A stretch of 64,000 nt of DNA from Lathyrus oleraceus (lineage: Eukaryota > Streptophyta > Magnoliopsida > Fabales > Fabaceae): assembly GCF_024323335.1 (NCBI RefSeq), contig NC_066579.1, forward strand, positions 310,001 to 374,000, in the 5' to 3' direction. A model generated the notes under the pieces. It saw only the letters and a program-made list of their open reading frames with translations, was not told where the DNA came from and searched no databases. The translations under genes and the position numbers were made by a program. Shown here piece by piece: positions 45,458 through 57,256 of the stretch; position 1 is the first letter of the stretch; each line of letters begins with the position of its first letter.

Positions 45458-47657
45458 TGTCATACGGTGAACTGGACCTTATTGGATTTGTAATCGCAAT
45501 GTCGCGGTTAGCAAGAGTCGCCACCGACTTTTCTTTTATCCCATAAGGAAAGGTGGAAAAGAACAGGAAAGACCTTAATTTTAAATTCTTAGGTTCGGGA
45601 GGTACTTTATACAAAGGGAAGGTATTAGCACCCTTTGTATTCATGGTTATCCATGGGCTCTTAATTGCTCAATCATTTATGTTTTTTTTTTAGTCTGAAA
45701 AAGGTGGTTGAAAAATGTAAAAAAAAAAGGTTTTGAAAATGAGAGTTTAACTTTGTAATGATTCTTGCATGAATGTATACAAAGTGATTATCTCGTTTAA
45801 TTTTGAAAATAGTTTAGAAAAATATAACTTGGCAATGATCCTAGTACGGATGTATGCTAAGTGGTGATTTTCTAAAAAGGATGTTTGAAATGTGTGAGGT
45901 GTGAATAGTATATTTTTTTTGTTATGAATGAGCAATTAAGGGTTGTACCTGTCCGAGGTCTTTCTGGGCATTTCCTATTCTTATGAGGGTAAAACTGTCC
46001 TTACTATTAAGAAGTAAGTAGTTTTATCCTGGGGATGTAGAAGGGTCATCGTAGGGTCATCGATAGGTCATTGAAGGCAACAGTTGGGAGGATACCTTAG
46101 CATTCGAAGGGACTATCATCATTTAATCGTAGGCTACACCGAAGGGTCGTCAAGGGACAAAATCGTAATTCCGAAGGCAACGTCCGAGGGACTATGATGA
46201 TTTTACCGAAGGGTCTTTGCTAAGGATATCCCCATATTCGCGGGACATGACCGTAATATCGAAATTGTGGGGTAATAAAGAGAGGTCCGATATCATTTAT
46301 TTAAAGTCCATGTTTTAAGTTCATTAGGTAATTATGGTGATACCGCATTAAATCGATACATTAAAATCAACACATTAAGGATCACTAAATTAAAATTAAT
46401 TAGGCAATCAATATGAATCTTCACATTAAAGTGAAACAATTTAGAATCCATCTCCATGAAAGTTTCCCATGCATAAAGCGGAGTACCTAGCCGGCTATTT
46501 CTTCGGAAGCATGCTAGCCTTTACACCATGAACACACGGATTAAAGCATCGAGATAAAATATAATTGGAAATTGCACCATAAGATAAATATAACAGCCAG
46601 GAATTTAAGCCAAATAATGCAGGATTATCATCAGGTAAACATGAAATGGGCAACAAAAGGGCAAAGCAGCCCCTGGCCTGGTCGCCTCTGCTTCGCCTAG
46701 CGAAGGCTCAGCGAAGGCTCGCTGCGGGCTCGCCTAGCGAGGAGCTAGCGAGCGGCCACGGGTTTGAAATTTGAGAACATTAGGACCTCAACCTGCAGCA
46801 TGGCTTATGGCATCCAACACATAATTATATGGTTCAGTTTCACAATATTCAAGCACATTTAAATTCTCATGCAAAACTCCAAAATATTTATGAATTCAAT
46901 TATAATATCCTCCACAAATTACGAACATGAAGTGATACCATATGCCAAATGAGAGTACAAAACGATATCATATGCAAATTAAGACACTAAAGTGGTACCA
47001 CATGCAAAATAAGGACACAAAGTGATAATCATATGTAGATTAAGACCCTAAAGTGATATCATATGCCAATTAAGAAACTAAAGCGATAATAGTGATGCAA
47101 ACCTGTTTGCAAATCGAGTTGCAACCTTGAATTGGCGAGCCGGATTGAGTTGGGCGGCGGTAGCTTCGGAGCGGGTAAGCGGCCTTCAGGGTTTCCGCCT
47201 TCCGAACTCTTTGGATCAGCAGGGTTTCGGTGCTAGGGCTTCCTCCGGGTCTCTGTGTGAGTGTCTCCATGTGGGTGAGTCCGTCTCTGTGTGTGTTCTT
47301 TCGTGGCAGAGGAGCAGGTATTTATAGTAGTGGTAATGGTGACCTAATGGGCTTAAAATGAGGTCCAAAAATCTCAAACTTTCGCAAGCTTCGCTAGGCG
47401 AAGGAATTGCTCGCCTAGCGAGCAAACTAGGTCTGGGCTTTTTCCTGGATCCAACGCTTCGCTGGGCGAGTGGCATGATGCAATGTTCGCTAGGCGAAGG
47501 AGCTGCTCGCCTAGCGAGCCAGCTGTTTTGGGCCGCCTGTGGATTGGGCCTGTTGTGAGTGGGCTTTTGTCCATTTGATATCTGTGCCTTGCAGAACAAG
47601 TCAGAGGGTCTTGGAAAATGCTTTGTAATGCCAACGGGCAAATTTTGGGGTATGACA
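45458..47657 (-). repeat. 3' LTR of the complete Ogre-like element
   Basis: Plus-strand ends TGTCATACGG and GGTATGACA. On the minus strand it has a TATA box (plus 47319-47326) and, upstream of it, palindromes of the GCTCGCCTAGCGAGC/TTCGCTAGGCGAA type (47383-47522); a second cluster lies at 46680-46755. ORFs in this LTR are not genes. Confidence 0.95.
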
Positions 47658-47670
47658 GCTGCCCCTGTTC
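47658..47670 (-). promoter_or_regulatory. Polypurine-tract position
   Basis: Minus strand GAACAGGGGCAGC just inside the 3' LTR, identical to the plus-strand relative. Confidence 0.5.
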
Positions 47671-50312
47671 AATATTCTCGAACCGAGAGAGTAGAATGGC
47701 ATGCGCCGTTCGTGGTCTGGAGGTGAAAGATTATTGAACACTAGAATGCCCCGAAAATTTGCGCTTGTCCATCAGTCTTGACGGAGATGGGCTTAGAGAT
47801 GCCATCCAAGAAACTTGCTGAGGAGATTTCCAGATGGTGTCGTACGTTAGACGATATCTGGAGACATGGGTGTCACACCGGGTCATACATCAGACCGTAT
47901 ACTGAGTCATCCGTTATGCTGTCGACTTCGCTGGGGAGTCAGAGTATGCTATACTGCTGGGGATAAGGGATCAGAATGGATCATACGTTAGACCGTATCT
48001 GAATACCAGAGTGAGTTGTTCATTAGGCGGATGACTTTGCTGGGGATGAAAGATCAGAATGGATCGTACGCTAGATCGTATCTGAGTCGCAGAATGAGCC
48101 GTACGTTAGGCTGAAGCTGCTGAAAAGGGAGTAGTCCAGTATACGACTACCATTCAGGAATGTACCTGTCCGAAGGTAGCACCTGAGAAAGGGAGTAGTC
48201 GTATACTGGACTACCATTCAGGAATGTACCTGTCCGAAGGTAGCACCTGAGAAAGGGAGTAGCCGTATACTAGACTACCATTCAGGAATGTACCTGTCCG
48301 AAGGTAGCACCTGAGAAAGGGAGTAGTCGTATACTGGACTACCATTCAGGAATGTATCTGTCCGAAGGTAGCACCTGAGAAAGGGAGTAGCCGTATACTA
48401 GACTACCATTCAGGAATGTACCTGTCCGAAGGTAGCACCTGAGAAAGGGAGTAGCCATATATCAGACTACCATTCAGGAATGTACCTGTCCGAAGGTAGC
48501 ACCTGAGAAAGGGAGTAGCCGTATACTAGACTACCATTCAGGAATGTACCTGTCCGAAGGTAGCACCTGAGAAAGGGAGTAGCCATATATCAGACTACCA
48601 TTCAGGAATGTACCTGTCTGAAGGTAGCACCTGAGAAAGGGAGTAGCCGTATACTGGACTACCATTCAGGAATGTACCTGTCCGAAGGTAGCACCTGAGA
48701 AAGGGAGTAGCCATATACTAGACTACCATTCAGGAATGTACCTGTCCGAAGGTAGCACCTGAGAAAGTGAAGGTTTAACTTGGTCGTCCATTAAACCATG
48801 CTTGAGCTGTTGAAGATCAGAAGGGATCGTACGCTAGATCGTATCTGAGCTGGAGGTCCAAATGGGTCGTACGTTAGACCGTATTGGAGTTGCAGAATGA
48901 GCCGTACGTTAGGCCGTATCTGAAGAAGAAAGTAGTCGTACGCTAGACTACACCCCGGAATATACCGTACGCTAGGCAGCATCTGAGGATTTGAATATCC
49001 AAATGGGTCGTACGTTAGACCGTATTGGAGTTGTTGAGAGTCAGAATGGATCGTACATTAGACCGTATCTGAGTTGAAAGAGTCATATGTTGGGCTGAAT
49101 CAGAATGAACCGTACGTTAGGCTGTATCTGATAATATTTGTTGTATTGGCGATAAATGCCTGGGATGGGCTTATAGATGCCATCGTTGGGAGGATGTCAG
49201 AATGAATGTTGGATGGATTATATCTGAGAGCTGTGTTCGAATCTTGAATGTGATCAGGAGGATAATTAACCTGAAAAATAAAGTTAGTTTCCTGCAATGT
49301 CATGATGCATGAGATGCACATGTTGCATGCATGCGGACCTGGTATTCATGTGTATGCATGTATATGTTATGAAATGATGTAAAGTGTATGATGCGGAATG
49401 AAGTAAATGTGAGCGTTGTATGCTGGTATGTAGTATGAAATGATGTAATGAATGCATTAGGCGTCTGAAACACTCTTCCAGGGGACTCTACTGGGGGAGA
49501 TAGATCTCAGTCTGCTGGTCGGAGGTATTGGTATTGATGGCCCTTCCTTAGCTGGGGATTTGGGTTCTGTCCAACGGGGCCTGGCTGGGGATAGAAGAGA
49601 TGACCTTTCGGTAGGGCGGTGCCGACCTCTTCTGGGGAATAATTGGCGTTGCCGGGGAATCGAATTAGTAACAGCCCCTTGGAAAGCGTGGTTAGACCTT
49701 CTCCTCGATCCTGAAGTCGTGTAGTAATTGCTATTGCTATTTTAGGCATGCATTTTTGTAAACATTGGTCATATCCGAGTGCATAAGTCAATTCAAGTTA
49801 AATCAATGGACGTTTACGCAAACAAAACAGAAAAGGTAAAAACAAAAGCATCTTTTTGGAAATGAAATTGTATTGATGTTGAAAGAGGGCCTATAAACAG
49901 GCAATTTATGTACAAGGAGACAGAAATCCTAGTAAGAGGAAATTGTCAAGAAAAAGAGAAAGCTATGCAGAAAAAGTCCTATCTATTCTAATTCCACCAC
50001 TGTCATTATGTCTTCAAGCATCTCATCTCCTGCTGTCGGATAGAAGTGATTAGTTTGTTCAGTCCTTGGAACTTGGTTGAAGCTGACAGAGAACGGGACA
50101 TAGTCATACGCTTTAATCCCTAATTTTTGCCTGGACTGCCTTTTCGGGTTTTCAGTCCACCGGGATACCCTTTTTGCCCAAGCCGCCTTTTCAGGTTTTC
50201 GACTTGCCGGGTATACGTCTTTATATATTTATCCCTAATTTTTGCCCGAACCCTTTTGGTTCGCCGGGATGCCCTTACTTTTGCCTAGGTACGTCGACCT
50301 AGCGGGTCTCTG
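47671..50312 (-). other. Long 3' untranslated region of the Ogre-like element
   Basis: About 2.6 kb without a gene. It holds dispersed GTACGTTAGACCGTAT-type words (47820-48120 and 48780-49135), the 64-bp array, and near pol the repeated CCGCCTTTTCAGGTTTTC phrase (50135-50215). The length and repeats are shared with 27511-30157. Confidence 0.7.
48122..48776 (-). repeat. 64-bp tandem repeat array (about ten units)
   Basis: Units contain ACCATTCAGGAATGTACCTG and GAAGGTAGCACCTGAGAAAG; they are the complement of the plus-strand units at 29114-29690, with some differences (CCATATATCAGAC alternates with CCGTATACTAGAC). Confidence 0.93.
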
Positions 50313-53300
50313 TTATGCGTAGTATTTTTTAACTATGTCCGCGTTCATAGGATGCGGGAGGTCTTCGCCATCCATTGTAGCAAGTATCATGGCTCCACCG
50401 GAGAATACCTTCTTAACCACAAATGGCCCTTCGTATGTGGGAGTCCACTTGCCTCTGGGATCCCCTTGTGGTAGAATGATACGCTTGATCACCAAGTCGC
50501 CTACCTGATACACCTATCTCTTGACTCTTTTGTTAAATGCCTGGGTCATGCGCTTCTGATATATCTGCCCGTGGCAGACAGCCGCGAGTCTCTTCTCATC
50601 AATCAAGTTTATCTGGTCGAGCCGAGTCTGAATCCATTCATCTTCATCTAAGCCCGCCTCTTTCATGATTCTTAGAGAGGGAATCTGAACTTCCACTGGT
50701 AAAACGGCTTCCATTCCGTAGACTAAAGAGAAAGGAGTTGCTCCTGTCGAAGTGCGTACTGAAGTGCGATAACCATGGAGAGCAAATGGTAACATCTCAT
50801 GCCAGTCTTTGTACGTTACTGTCATCTTTTGTATGATCCTCTTGATGTTCTTATTAGCAGCCTCCACGGCGCCATTCATCTTTGGCCGGTACGGAGAGGA
50901 GTTATGGTGTTTAATTTTGAACTGCGTGCAGAGTTCAGTAATCATCTTGTTGTTCAAATTAGTACCATTGTCAGTGATAATCCTTTCAGGGATGCCGTAT
51001 CGACAAATAAGGTTATTCTTGACGAACCGTGCCACCACATTCTTGGTGACAGAAGCGAATGAGGCTGCCTCTACCCACTTGGTGAAGTAATCAATAGCGA
51101 CGAGAATGAAGCGATGTCCATTAGAAGCCGTGGGTTTAATCTCTCCAATCATATCGATGCCCCACATTGCAAAGGGCCAAGGCGCTGTCAAAACGTTCAA
51201 TGGAGCAGGAGGCACATGTACTTTGTCCGCATAGATCTGACACTTATGACAGGCTCTGGAATGATGGTGGCAATCGGCTTCCATGGTAGACCAATAATAC
51301 CCTGATCTCAGAATCTTCTTGGCCATTGTATGTCCACTAGAATGAGTCCCAAAAATACCGTCATGTATGTCTTCCATAATCCTTTTTGCTTCCTTTCCAT
51401 CCACACAGCGAAGCAGAGTCGAATCATGATTACGTTTGTATAACACTCCATTACTCAGAAAGAATTTAGCGGAGAACTTCCTCAGGAATTTCCTGTCCTT
51501 AATGGATGCCCCTTCAGGGTATTCCTGAGCTTCTAAATATCTTCTTACGTCGTGGAACCAAGGTTTCTCCTGTACCTCCTCAGTGTCAAGTTCATAACAG
51601 TATGCTGGTTCATCTAACCGTCCAATGGTAATCATGGGAGCTTCGCTGCCCCATCTGACTCTGAACATAGATGACATGGTAGCTAATGCGTCTGCCAGCT
51701 GGTTCTCCTCTCGTGGAATATGTTCAAATGCTATTTCTTCAAAGTATGGGATTAATGTCATCACCTGCTCTCGATAAGGGATGAGATTTGGATGTTTAGT
51801 CTCCCATTCCCCTTTGATCTGACTGATTACCAAGGCCGAATCTCCGTACACACTCAAAAACTTGATTCGCCAATCTATAGCAGCTTTGAGTCCAAAAATA
51901 CACGCTTCATACTCAGCCATATTGTTGGTACAATGAAAACATAGTCTAGCAGTGAGAGGCGTATGGTAACCTCCAGGAGAAATGAGTACAACCCCAACAC
52001 CATGGCCCAATGCATTAGAAGATCCATCAAAGACCATAGTCCATCGGGATCCCCATTCGGGTCCTTCATCTGGTTTAGGTTTTTCATTATCAGCAACAAC
52101 CATGACATCCTCATCTGGGAACTCAAAATTCATAGATTGGTAATCATCCACCGCTTGATGAGCCAAATGATCAGCCAGCACGCTTCCTTTGATTGCTTTC
52201 TGGGTAGTGTACTGGATATCATACTCTGTTAAGATCATCTGCCATCTCGCTATTCTTCCGGAGAGGGCAGGCTTCTCGAACATGTATTTGATGGGATCCA
52301 TCCTAGAAATCAACAAAGTGGTATGATTCAACATATACTGTCTTAGTCGGCGAGCAGCCCAGGCCAAAGCACAGCAAGTTCTCTCGAGCAGTGAGTATCT
52401 TGTTTCACAGTCGGTAAACTTTTTGCTCAGGTAGTATATGGCATGCTCTTTTCGACCAGACTCGTCATGTTGCCCCAATACGCACCCCATTGAATTTTCT
52501 AACACGGTCAAATACATGATTAGAGGTCTTCCTTCAACTGGTGGTATCAGAATCGGAGGTTCCTGGAGGTAGTTCTTGATTTTGTCAAAAGCTTCTTGGC
52601 ATTCGTCATTCCATATCATCTCTTGATTCTTCCTCAGCAATTTGAAGATGGGTTTGCAGGTAGCGGTCAAGTGGGAGATAAATCGAGCAATGTAGTTCAA
52701 GCGTCCCAAGAAACCTCTGACTTCTTTCTCTGTACGGGGAACTGGCATTTCTTGAATAGCTCTCACTTTAGCCGGGTCAACCTCAATTCCTTTACCACTG
52801 ACAATAAAGCCCAAGAGTTTACCGGATCTTACTCCAAAGGTGCATTTGTTCGGATTCAATCTCAACTTGTACTTCTTCAACCTCTCGAACAGTTTGTATA
52901 AATGATCGAGATGTTCTTCTTCAGTATGAGATCTAGCTATCATGTCATCCACATATACTTCTATCTCATGATGAATCATGTCATGGAACAAAACCACCAT
53001 AGCACGCTGGTATGTTGCCCCGGCGTTCTTTAGACCGAATGGCATTACTTTGTAACAGAAAGTGCCCCATTGCGTCACAAACGTAGTTTTTTCCATGTCC
53101 TCAGGTGCCATCTTAATCTGGTTATATCCCGAGAAACCATCCATGAAGGAGAATACTTTGTGTTGAGCGGTATTGTCTACCAGAACATCGATGTGTGGGA
53201 GTGGAAAGTCGTCTTTGGGACTTGCCTTATTCAGGTCTCTGTAATCTACGCACATTCGCACCTTACCATCCTTCTTTGGCACTGGCACCACATTAGCAAC

Positions 53301-53784
53301 CCATTGAGGATAAGAAGTAACGGCTAGGAAACCGGCATTGAATTGTTTCATAACCTCGGCTTTGATTTTCTCAGACATTTCAGGACGCATGCGGCGAACC
53401 TTTTGCTTGACAGGACGGCAGTCTTCCTTCGTAGGCAGCCGATGCACCACTATATCAGTATCCAACCCGGGCATGTCTTCATAAGACCAAGCGAAAACCT
53501 CTACATAGTCATGTAACATCCGAATCAATCTTTCCTTGACACTGCTTTCCAATCCTGCTCCTATTTTGACTTCTCTTCTGTCTACCTCAGTACCCAGATT
53601 TACAATTTCGAGGGACTCTTCATGCGGCTGTATAGTCCTTTCCTCTTGCGATAACAATCTGGCAAGCTCTCCAGGGACTTCACAATCTTCCTCACTTCCA
53701 TCTTCGGCTTGGTAGATTGGATTTTCAAAGTCATAATGAACAGTAGCGGAATTATTATCAATAGGATCCAGAGTGAGTACGGAT
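50313..53784 (-). pseudogene. Pol of the Ogre-like element: RT, two RNase H, integrase; one stop codon
   Basis: Exon after the putative intron; the open frame is 50514-53981, but its first 65 or so codons are intron-derived. Counting from 53981: RT about 225-400 with VRMCVDYRDLNKA, MPFGLKNAGATYQ and catalytic YVDD at 343-346; first RNase H about 470-600; second, archaeal-type RNase H 645-775 with D652, E690, D714 and D764; integrase with H880, H884, C911, C914 and the triad D943, D1004, E1040. A TAG at 50514-50516, after KRVKR, removes the C-terminal domain; the same frame then stays open to 50313 with VYQVGDLVIKRI and YEGPFVVKKVFSGG. The relative at 27280 has a sense codon there. All other catalytic residues are intact, so the copy is very young or the stop is read through. 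Confidence 0.9.
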
Positions 53785-54018
53785 CTGCAGTTTGTTACGT
53801 GAGTGTGTGTAAGAAAGCATAGCTTGTTTGAAAGACGACAGGAAAAATAAAGAGCGCAATATTTGAATGCGAAAACGTCCATAGATTTATTGAATATGAA
53901 AATATGCTTATGAAATGACAAAACCCTTAACAAATTAGCTATTGTGCCCCGGGTATAGACACAATGCTTTAAGAAGTTCAATTAGAATTTGCAATGCTAA
54001 ATAGACAATAACAATTAC
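53785..54018 (-). other. Putative Ogre intron between protease and RT
   Basis: Minus strand: donor GTAATT overlaps the gag-pro stop (GTAA at 54018-54015), acceptor CTGCAG ends at 53785. Removing these 234 bases joins ...ISFSQE in frame to SVLTLDPIDNNSATVHYDF of pol. An intron in just this place is a known Ogre property that lets one transcript make either gag-pro or the full polyprotein. Confidence 0.7.
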
Positions 54019-57000
54019 TCCTGACTAAAGGAGATCGGGATAGTGTCTTCAGCCTTCCAATTATTGAGTCCGTCACCAATCGTTGGGAAGATCCAGCTAT
54101 CTAGGTCGCAATCACTGTCAGCCTCTTCTATAGCATTGATTTGATCTTTGACCATCTTTTCAGAGCTAAATCCCAGACCAGATTTATCAGACTTGTAGGG
54201 TATGTTGATCAGTCGACCCCAGCCAGTACAGCCGCCATCTTCAACTACAGCTTGAGCATCTTTCAGAGAAATCATAGCAGGAGGAGCACGACCAACCTTG
54301 GGCATACAGGGAGTTGGCTTAAGGACAGGATCGGGCGGGGAAACCACTTCAAATGACTGAGTTGGAGTCTCGAAGAATTCACCATCCATTTCGACGTACC
54401 TGAAGGTATGCACACTACTGACAATGTATTCTTCTTCCCCCCACACAGTGACGATCTTACCCTCTATTGGATACCTCAGCTTTTGATGGAGAGACGAAGC
54501 TACAGCACCTGCCTCATGAATCCAAGGGCGCCCCAATAGGCAGGAGTAGGCAGGACGAATGTTCATTACATAAAAGGTAGTGTTGAAAACCTGAGGTCCT
54601 ATCTTGATAGGGAGAACAACTTCACCGTGGACAACACTCTTTGCACCATCGTAAGCCCGCACCACAATGTCACTAGGCTTCAGTTCAACGCTCTTGCAGT
54701 CAAGTTTCTCGAGCACGGCTTTCGGTAACACATTCAAAGAAGAGCCATTATCGATCAGCACATGAGACAGGGTGATCCCTTTACACTCAATGGAGATATG
54801 CAGGGCCTTATTATGGTTCTTTCCCGCTGGTGTCAGATCAGCGTCGGAAAATCCTAGGCCATTGTCAACAGCCAAGTGAGCCACATAATGTTCGAACTGA
54901 TCGACAGATGTTTCCTGAGGCACATGAGCAGTCTTCAAGAATTTTATCAACGCATTGGCATGAGATTCAGAAGATAACAGCAATGATAGCATTGAGATCT
55001 TAGATGGGGTATGCCCCAACTGCTCTACAACATCAAAGTCACTCTTGCGAATGATTTTCAACACTTCTTCCATTTCTCGTTTGGCAACGTCTTTAGTAGT
55101 ATCCTCGACCGGTGTCTCTGACTGAGAAGGATTGACTGGTTCCTTTCCTCGAGTCTCAGAAGCTGGGGGTGAGATCTCTGGAGAGAAGATCCTTCCGCTT
55201 CGAGTAATTTTACTAGTCCCAACGATGTCATTAGCAGAATCACCAACTTGCTTTACGCCATGGATATAAACCTCACCTCCATAATTCCACGGAATGGCCT
55301 TGCTTGAGGAGTACGGTATTGGGCCAGGTGCAGTAATGATCAGGGGAACTACCTTGGGCTCAGCAATGATCTTCACAGGTACCCTGGGAGCGGTAATCTT
55401 AACCGGAACTTTGGACCTTGCAATCATAGATATTTCTTCAATAGGGTTTTCCGTTTTAGAAACCCTTTCAAAGAGAATTGTACGGTCGTCCATCAACCGT
55501 TGAATTCCATTTTTCAATTTCAAACAGTCCTCGGGCCAAAGTGTGCAGAGATTGCAATCTTCAGTACAACCTGGAAATAAACCAGCTTGCAATAAATTCC
55601 GCTTTATGATCGGGAGAGGAGATGTTAAGTCCGCTACAGTAGTGATGAGAGAATCGTCATTGAGAGCATTAACAGCCTTGTCATGATTAGGCATAGGTGC
55701 ATTGATGACATTAGGAGTCTCCGGAGGCTCGAACTCAATTTCCCCAGCATCGATCATGTCCTGAATCTTATTCTTCAACAGCCAACAATCATTTGTATCA
55801 TGCCCGGGGCTATCGGAGTGATATGCACACCTGGCATTGGGATTGTAACGAGGCGAAGCAGTGTTGACATTTGCAGGAGGACCTCTGAGAGTGATTAGGT
55901 TTACCTTTAGCATACTTTGCAGTGCTTGTGCTAAAGTCATATTGAGCTTGGTAAACTGCCTTCTTGGTCTGTCTTGTCTTTGCTGGAAGTTTTGAGCTGG
56001 CGGGGCTGCGATCGTTACTGCTCCAATGGCATGGTCACCGATTTTCTTATTATGATTCTTTTGACCATACACAGCATTCGATTCGTTCTTCCCATGGTAG
56101 GACTTTTTACTGCTTGTAGAAGTAGCTGCCTGTAGCTTTCCACTTCGAATGCCGCTCTCCACCCGTTCACCTGTCAGTATAAGTTCAGTGAAACCTGATG
56201 AAGAACTCCCCAGTAGGTGGCTGTAGAATGGGCCAGTCAGGGTACCCATGAACAAGTCTACTAATTCTCGGTCAGTCATAGGGGGTTTGACTCTGCCAGC
56301 CAAATCTCTCCATTTCTGGGCATACTCTTTGAAACTTTCTTTAGATCCCATAGCCATATTCTGCAACTGCAGCCGAGTAGGTGCTAATTCAGAATTGTAC
56401 TGGTACTGCTTGTAGAAAGCCGTTGCTAAATCAGTCCAGGTGCGGATGTCAGAGCTCTCGAGCTGATAATACCATTCCAACTGAGTGCCAGACAGACTTT
56501 CTTGGAAGAAATGGATCCACAGTTTCTTGTCAGTGGTATGCGGCTGAATCTTTCTCACATAAGCCCTTAGATGCATCTGAGGACAAGACGCACCATCGTA
56601 CTTAGTGAAAGTGGGGATTTTGAATTTGCAAGGAATGGTCACATCGGAGACCAGACCCAAACTTTCGAAATCTAGACCAGGCGCCTTCTGACTCTCCATG
56701 GCTAGCATGCATTCTTCCAGCAATTTGTATTTGTCATCTCTTGGAGAGTACTGCTCATTCTCATACTCTTCATCATCATCCTCAGGGTTAGAGAAACCAG
56801 CATTCTCCTCCTCTGAATCATCCTCCGCCTCCTCTTCTGGACCGTTCGGGATTCCAAATTTGATTCCCGTAGCCTGTCCTTTACGCCTTCTTCCCGGGTT
56901 AATGAAACTCACAGCTTTCTTGTCCTTCTTCTTTTCGGCCAAAAGAGCCTTCAGTTCCTCCTGCCCCTTGGATAAGCTTAGCATCATCTCCTTGAATTGA

Positions 57001-57044
57001 GCATTCTGAGTCTGGAGATCTTTGACAGTTTGTTCGAGATCCAT
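54015..57044 (-). CDS. Gag-protease of the Ogre-like element (1,009 aa)
   Basis: Intact ORF. Residues 1-40 coiled-coil-like; 70-100 acidic; Retrotrans_gag about 170-300; C-x2-H-x5-H-x4-C zinc-knuckle-like motif at 406-420; a Cys-rich segment 492-507 (GCTEDCNLCTLWPEDC); an aspartic protease with catalytic D765 in HVLIDNGSSLNVLP and the flap-like SCLLGRPWIHEAGA at about 834-847; and a glycine-rich tail (SDKSGLGFSSEK, about 952-963) that recalls the G-patch next to some retroviral proteases. Gag forms the particle and packages RNA; the protease cleaves the polyprotein. Its stop overlaps the putative splice donor, so unspliced RNA would give this product alone. Gag N-terminus is closely similar to the plus-strand derivative at 24491. 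Confidence 0.93.
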   Translation of the reverse strand: MDLEQTVKDLQTQNAQFKEMMLSLSKGQEELKALLAEKKKDKKAVSFINPGRRRKGQATGIKFGIPNGPEEEAEDDSEEENAGFSNPEDDDEEYENEQYSPRDDKYKLLEECMLAMESQKAPGLDFESLGLVSDVTIPCKFKIPTFTKYDGASCPQMHLRAYVRKIQPHTTDKKLWIHFFQESLSGTQLEWYYQLESSDIRTWTDLATAFYKQYQYNSELAPTRLQLQNMAMGSKESFKEYAQKWRDLAGRVKPPMTDRELVDLFMGTLTGPFYSHLLGSSSSGFTELILTGERVESGIRSGKLQAATSTSSKKSYHGKNESNAVYGQKNHNKKIGDHAIGAVTIAAPPAQNFQQRQDRPRRQFTKLNMTLAQALQSMLKVNLITLRGPPANVNTASPRYNPNARCAYHSDSPGHDTNDCWLLKNKIQDMIDAGEIEFEPPETPNVINAPMPNHDKAVNALNDDSLITTVADLTSPLPIIKRNLLQAGLFPGCTEDCNLCTLWPEDCLKLKNGIQRLMDDRTILFERVSKTENPIEEISMIARSKVPVKITAPRVPVKIIAEPKVVPLIITAPGPIPYSSSKAIPWNYGGEVYIHGVKQVGDSANDIVGTSKITRSGRIFSPEISPPASETRGKEPVNPSQSETPVEDTTKDVAKREMEEVLKIIRKSDFDVVEQLGHTPSKISMLSLLLSSESHANALIKFLKTAHVPQETSVDQFEHYVAHLAVDNGLGFSDADLTPAGKNHNKALHISIECKGITLSHVLIDNGSSLNVLPKAVLEKLDCKSVELKPSDIVVRAYDGAKSVVHGEVVLPIKIGPQVFNTTFYVMNIRPAYSCLLGRPWIHEAGAVASSLHQKLRYPIEGKIVTVWGEEEYIVSSVHTFRYVEMDGEFFETPTQSFEVVSPPDPVLKPTPCMPKVGRAPPAMISLKDAQAVVEDGGCTGWGRLINIPYKSDKSGLGFSSEKMVKDQINAIEEADSDCDLDSWIFPTIGDGLNNWKAEDTIPISFSQE

Positions 57045-57256
57045 TTTTCTGTTTAAGAGGCAGACCGTGAGAATATGGTCCTTTGGGATACCTGTTATGC
57101 AATGTTATGTTATGCGATGCAACGCATGAAATGTTTTCAAGGACTTTTGGAATTTAACTCTGCATAAATCCCCAACAAGAGGGAAATGTTTTATTGCTAC
57201 TTTTTTTTGATCAATGCTCATTACAAAAGGAATAATAGTAAAAATACAATGAGAGC

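Noticed and set aside
47070..47641. ORFs of 66-141 codons on both strands in the LTR (also 60971-61530)
   Set aside because: They lie inside the LTR over palindromic repeats, are mutually overlapping on both strands, and have no recognisable domain.
52596..53327. Plus-strand ORFs opposite pol
   Set aside because: Shadow frames of the minus-strand pol, which has clear RT and RNase H motifs.
56381..57000. Plus-strand Ser-rich ORFs opposite gag
   Set aside because: Antisense shadows of the gag acidic region.
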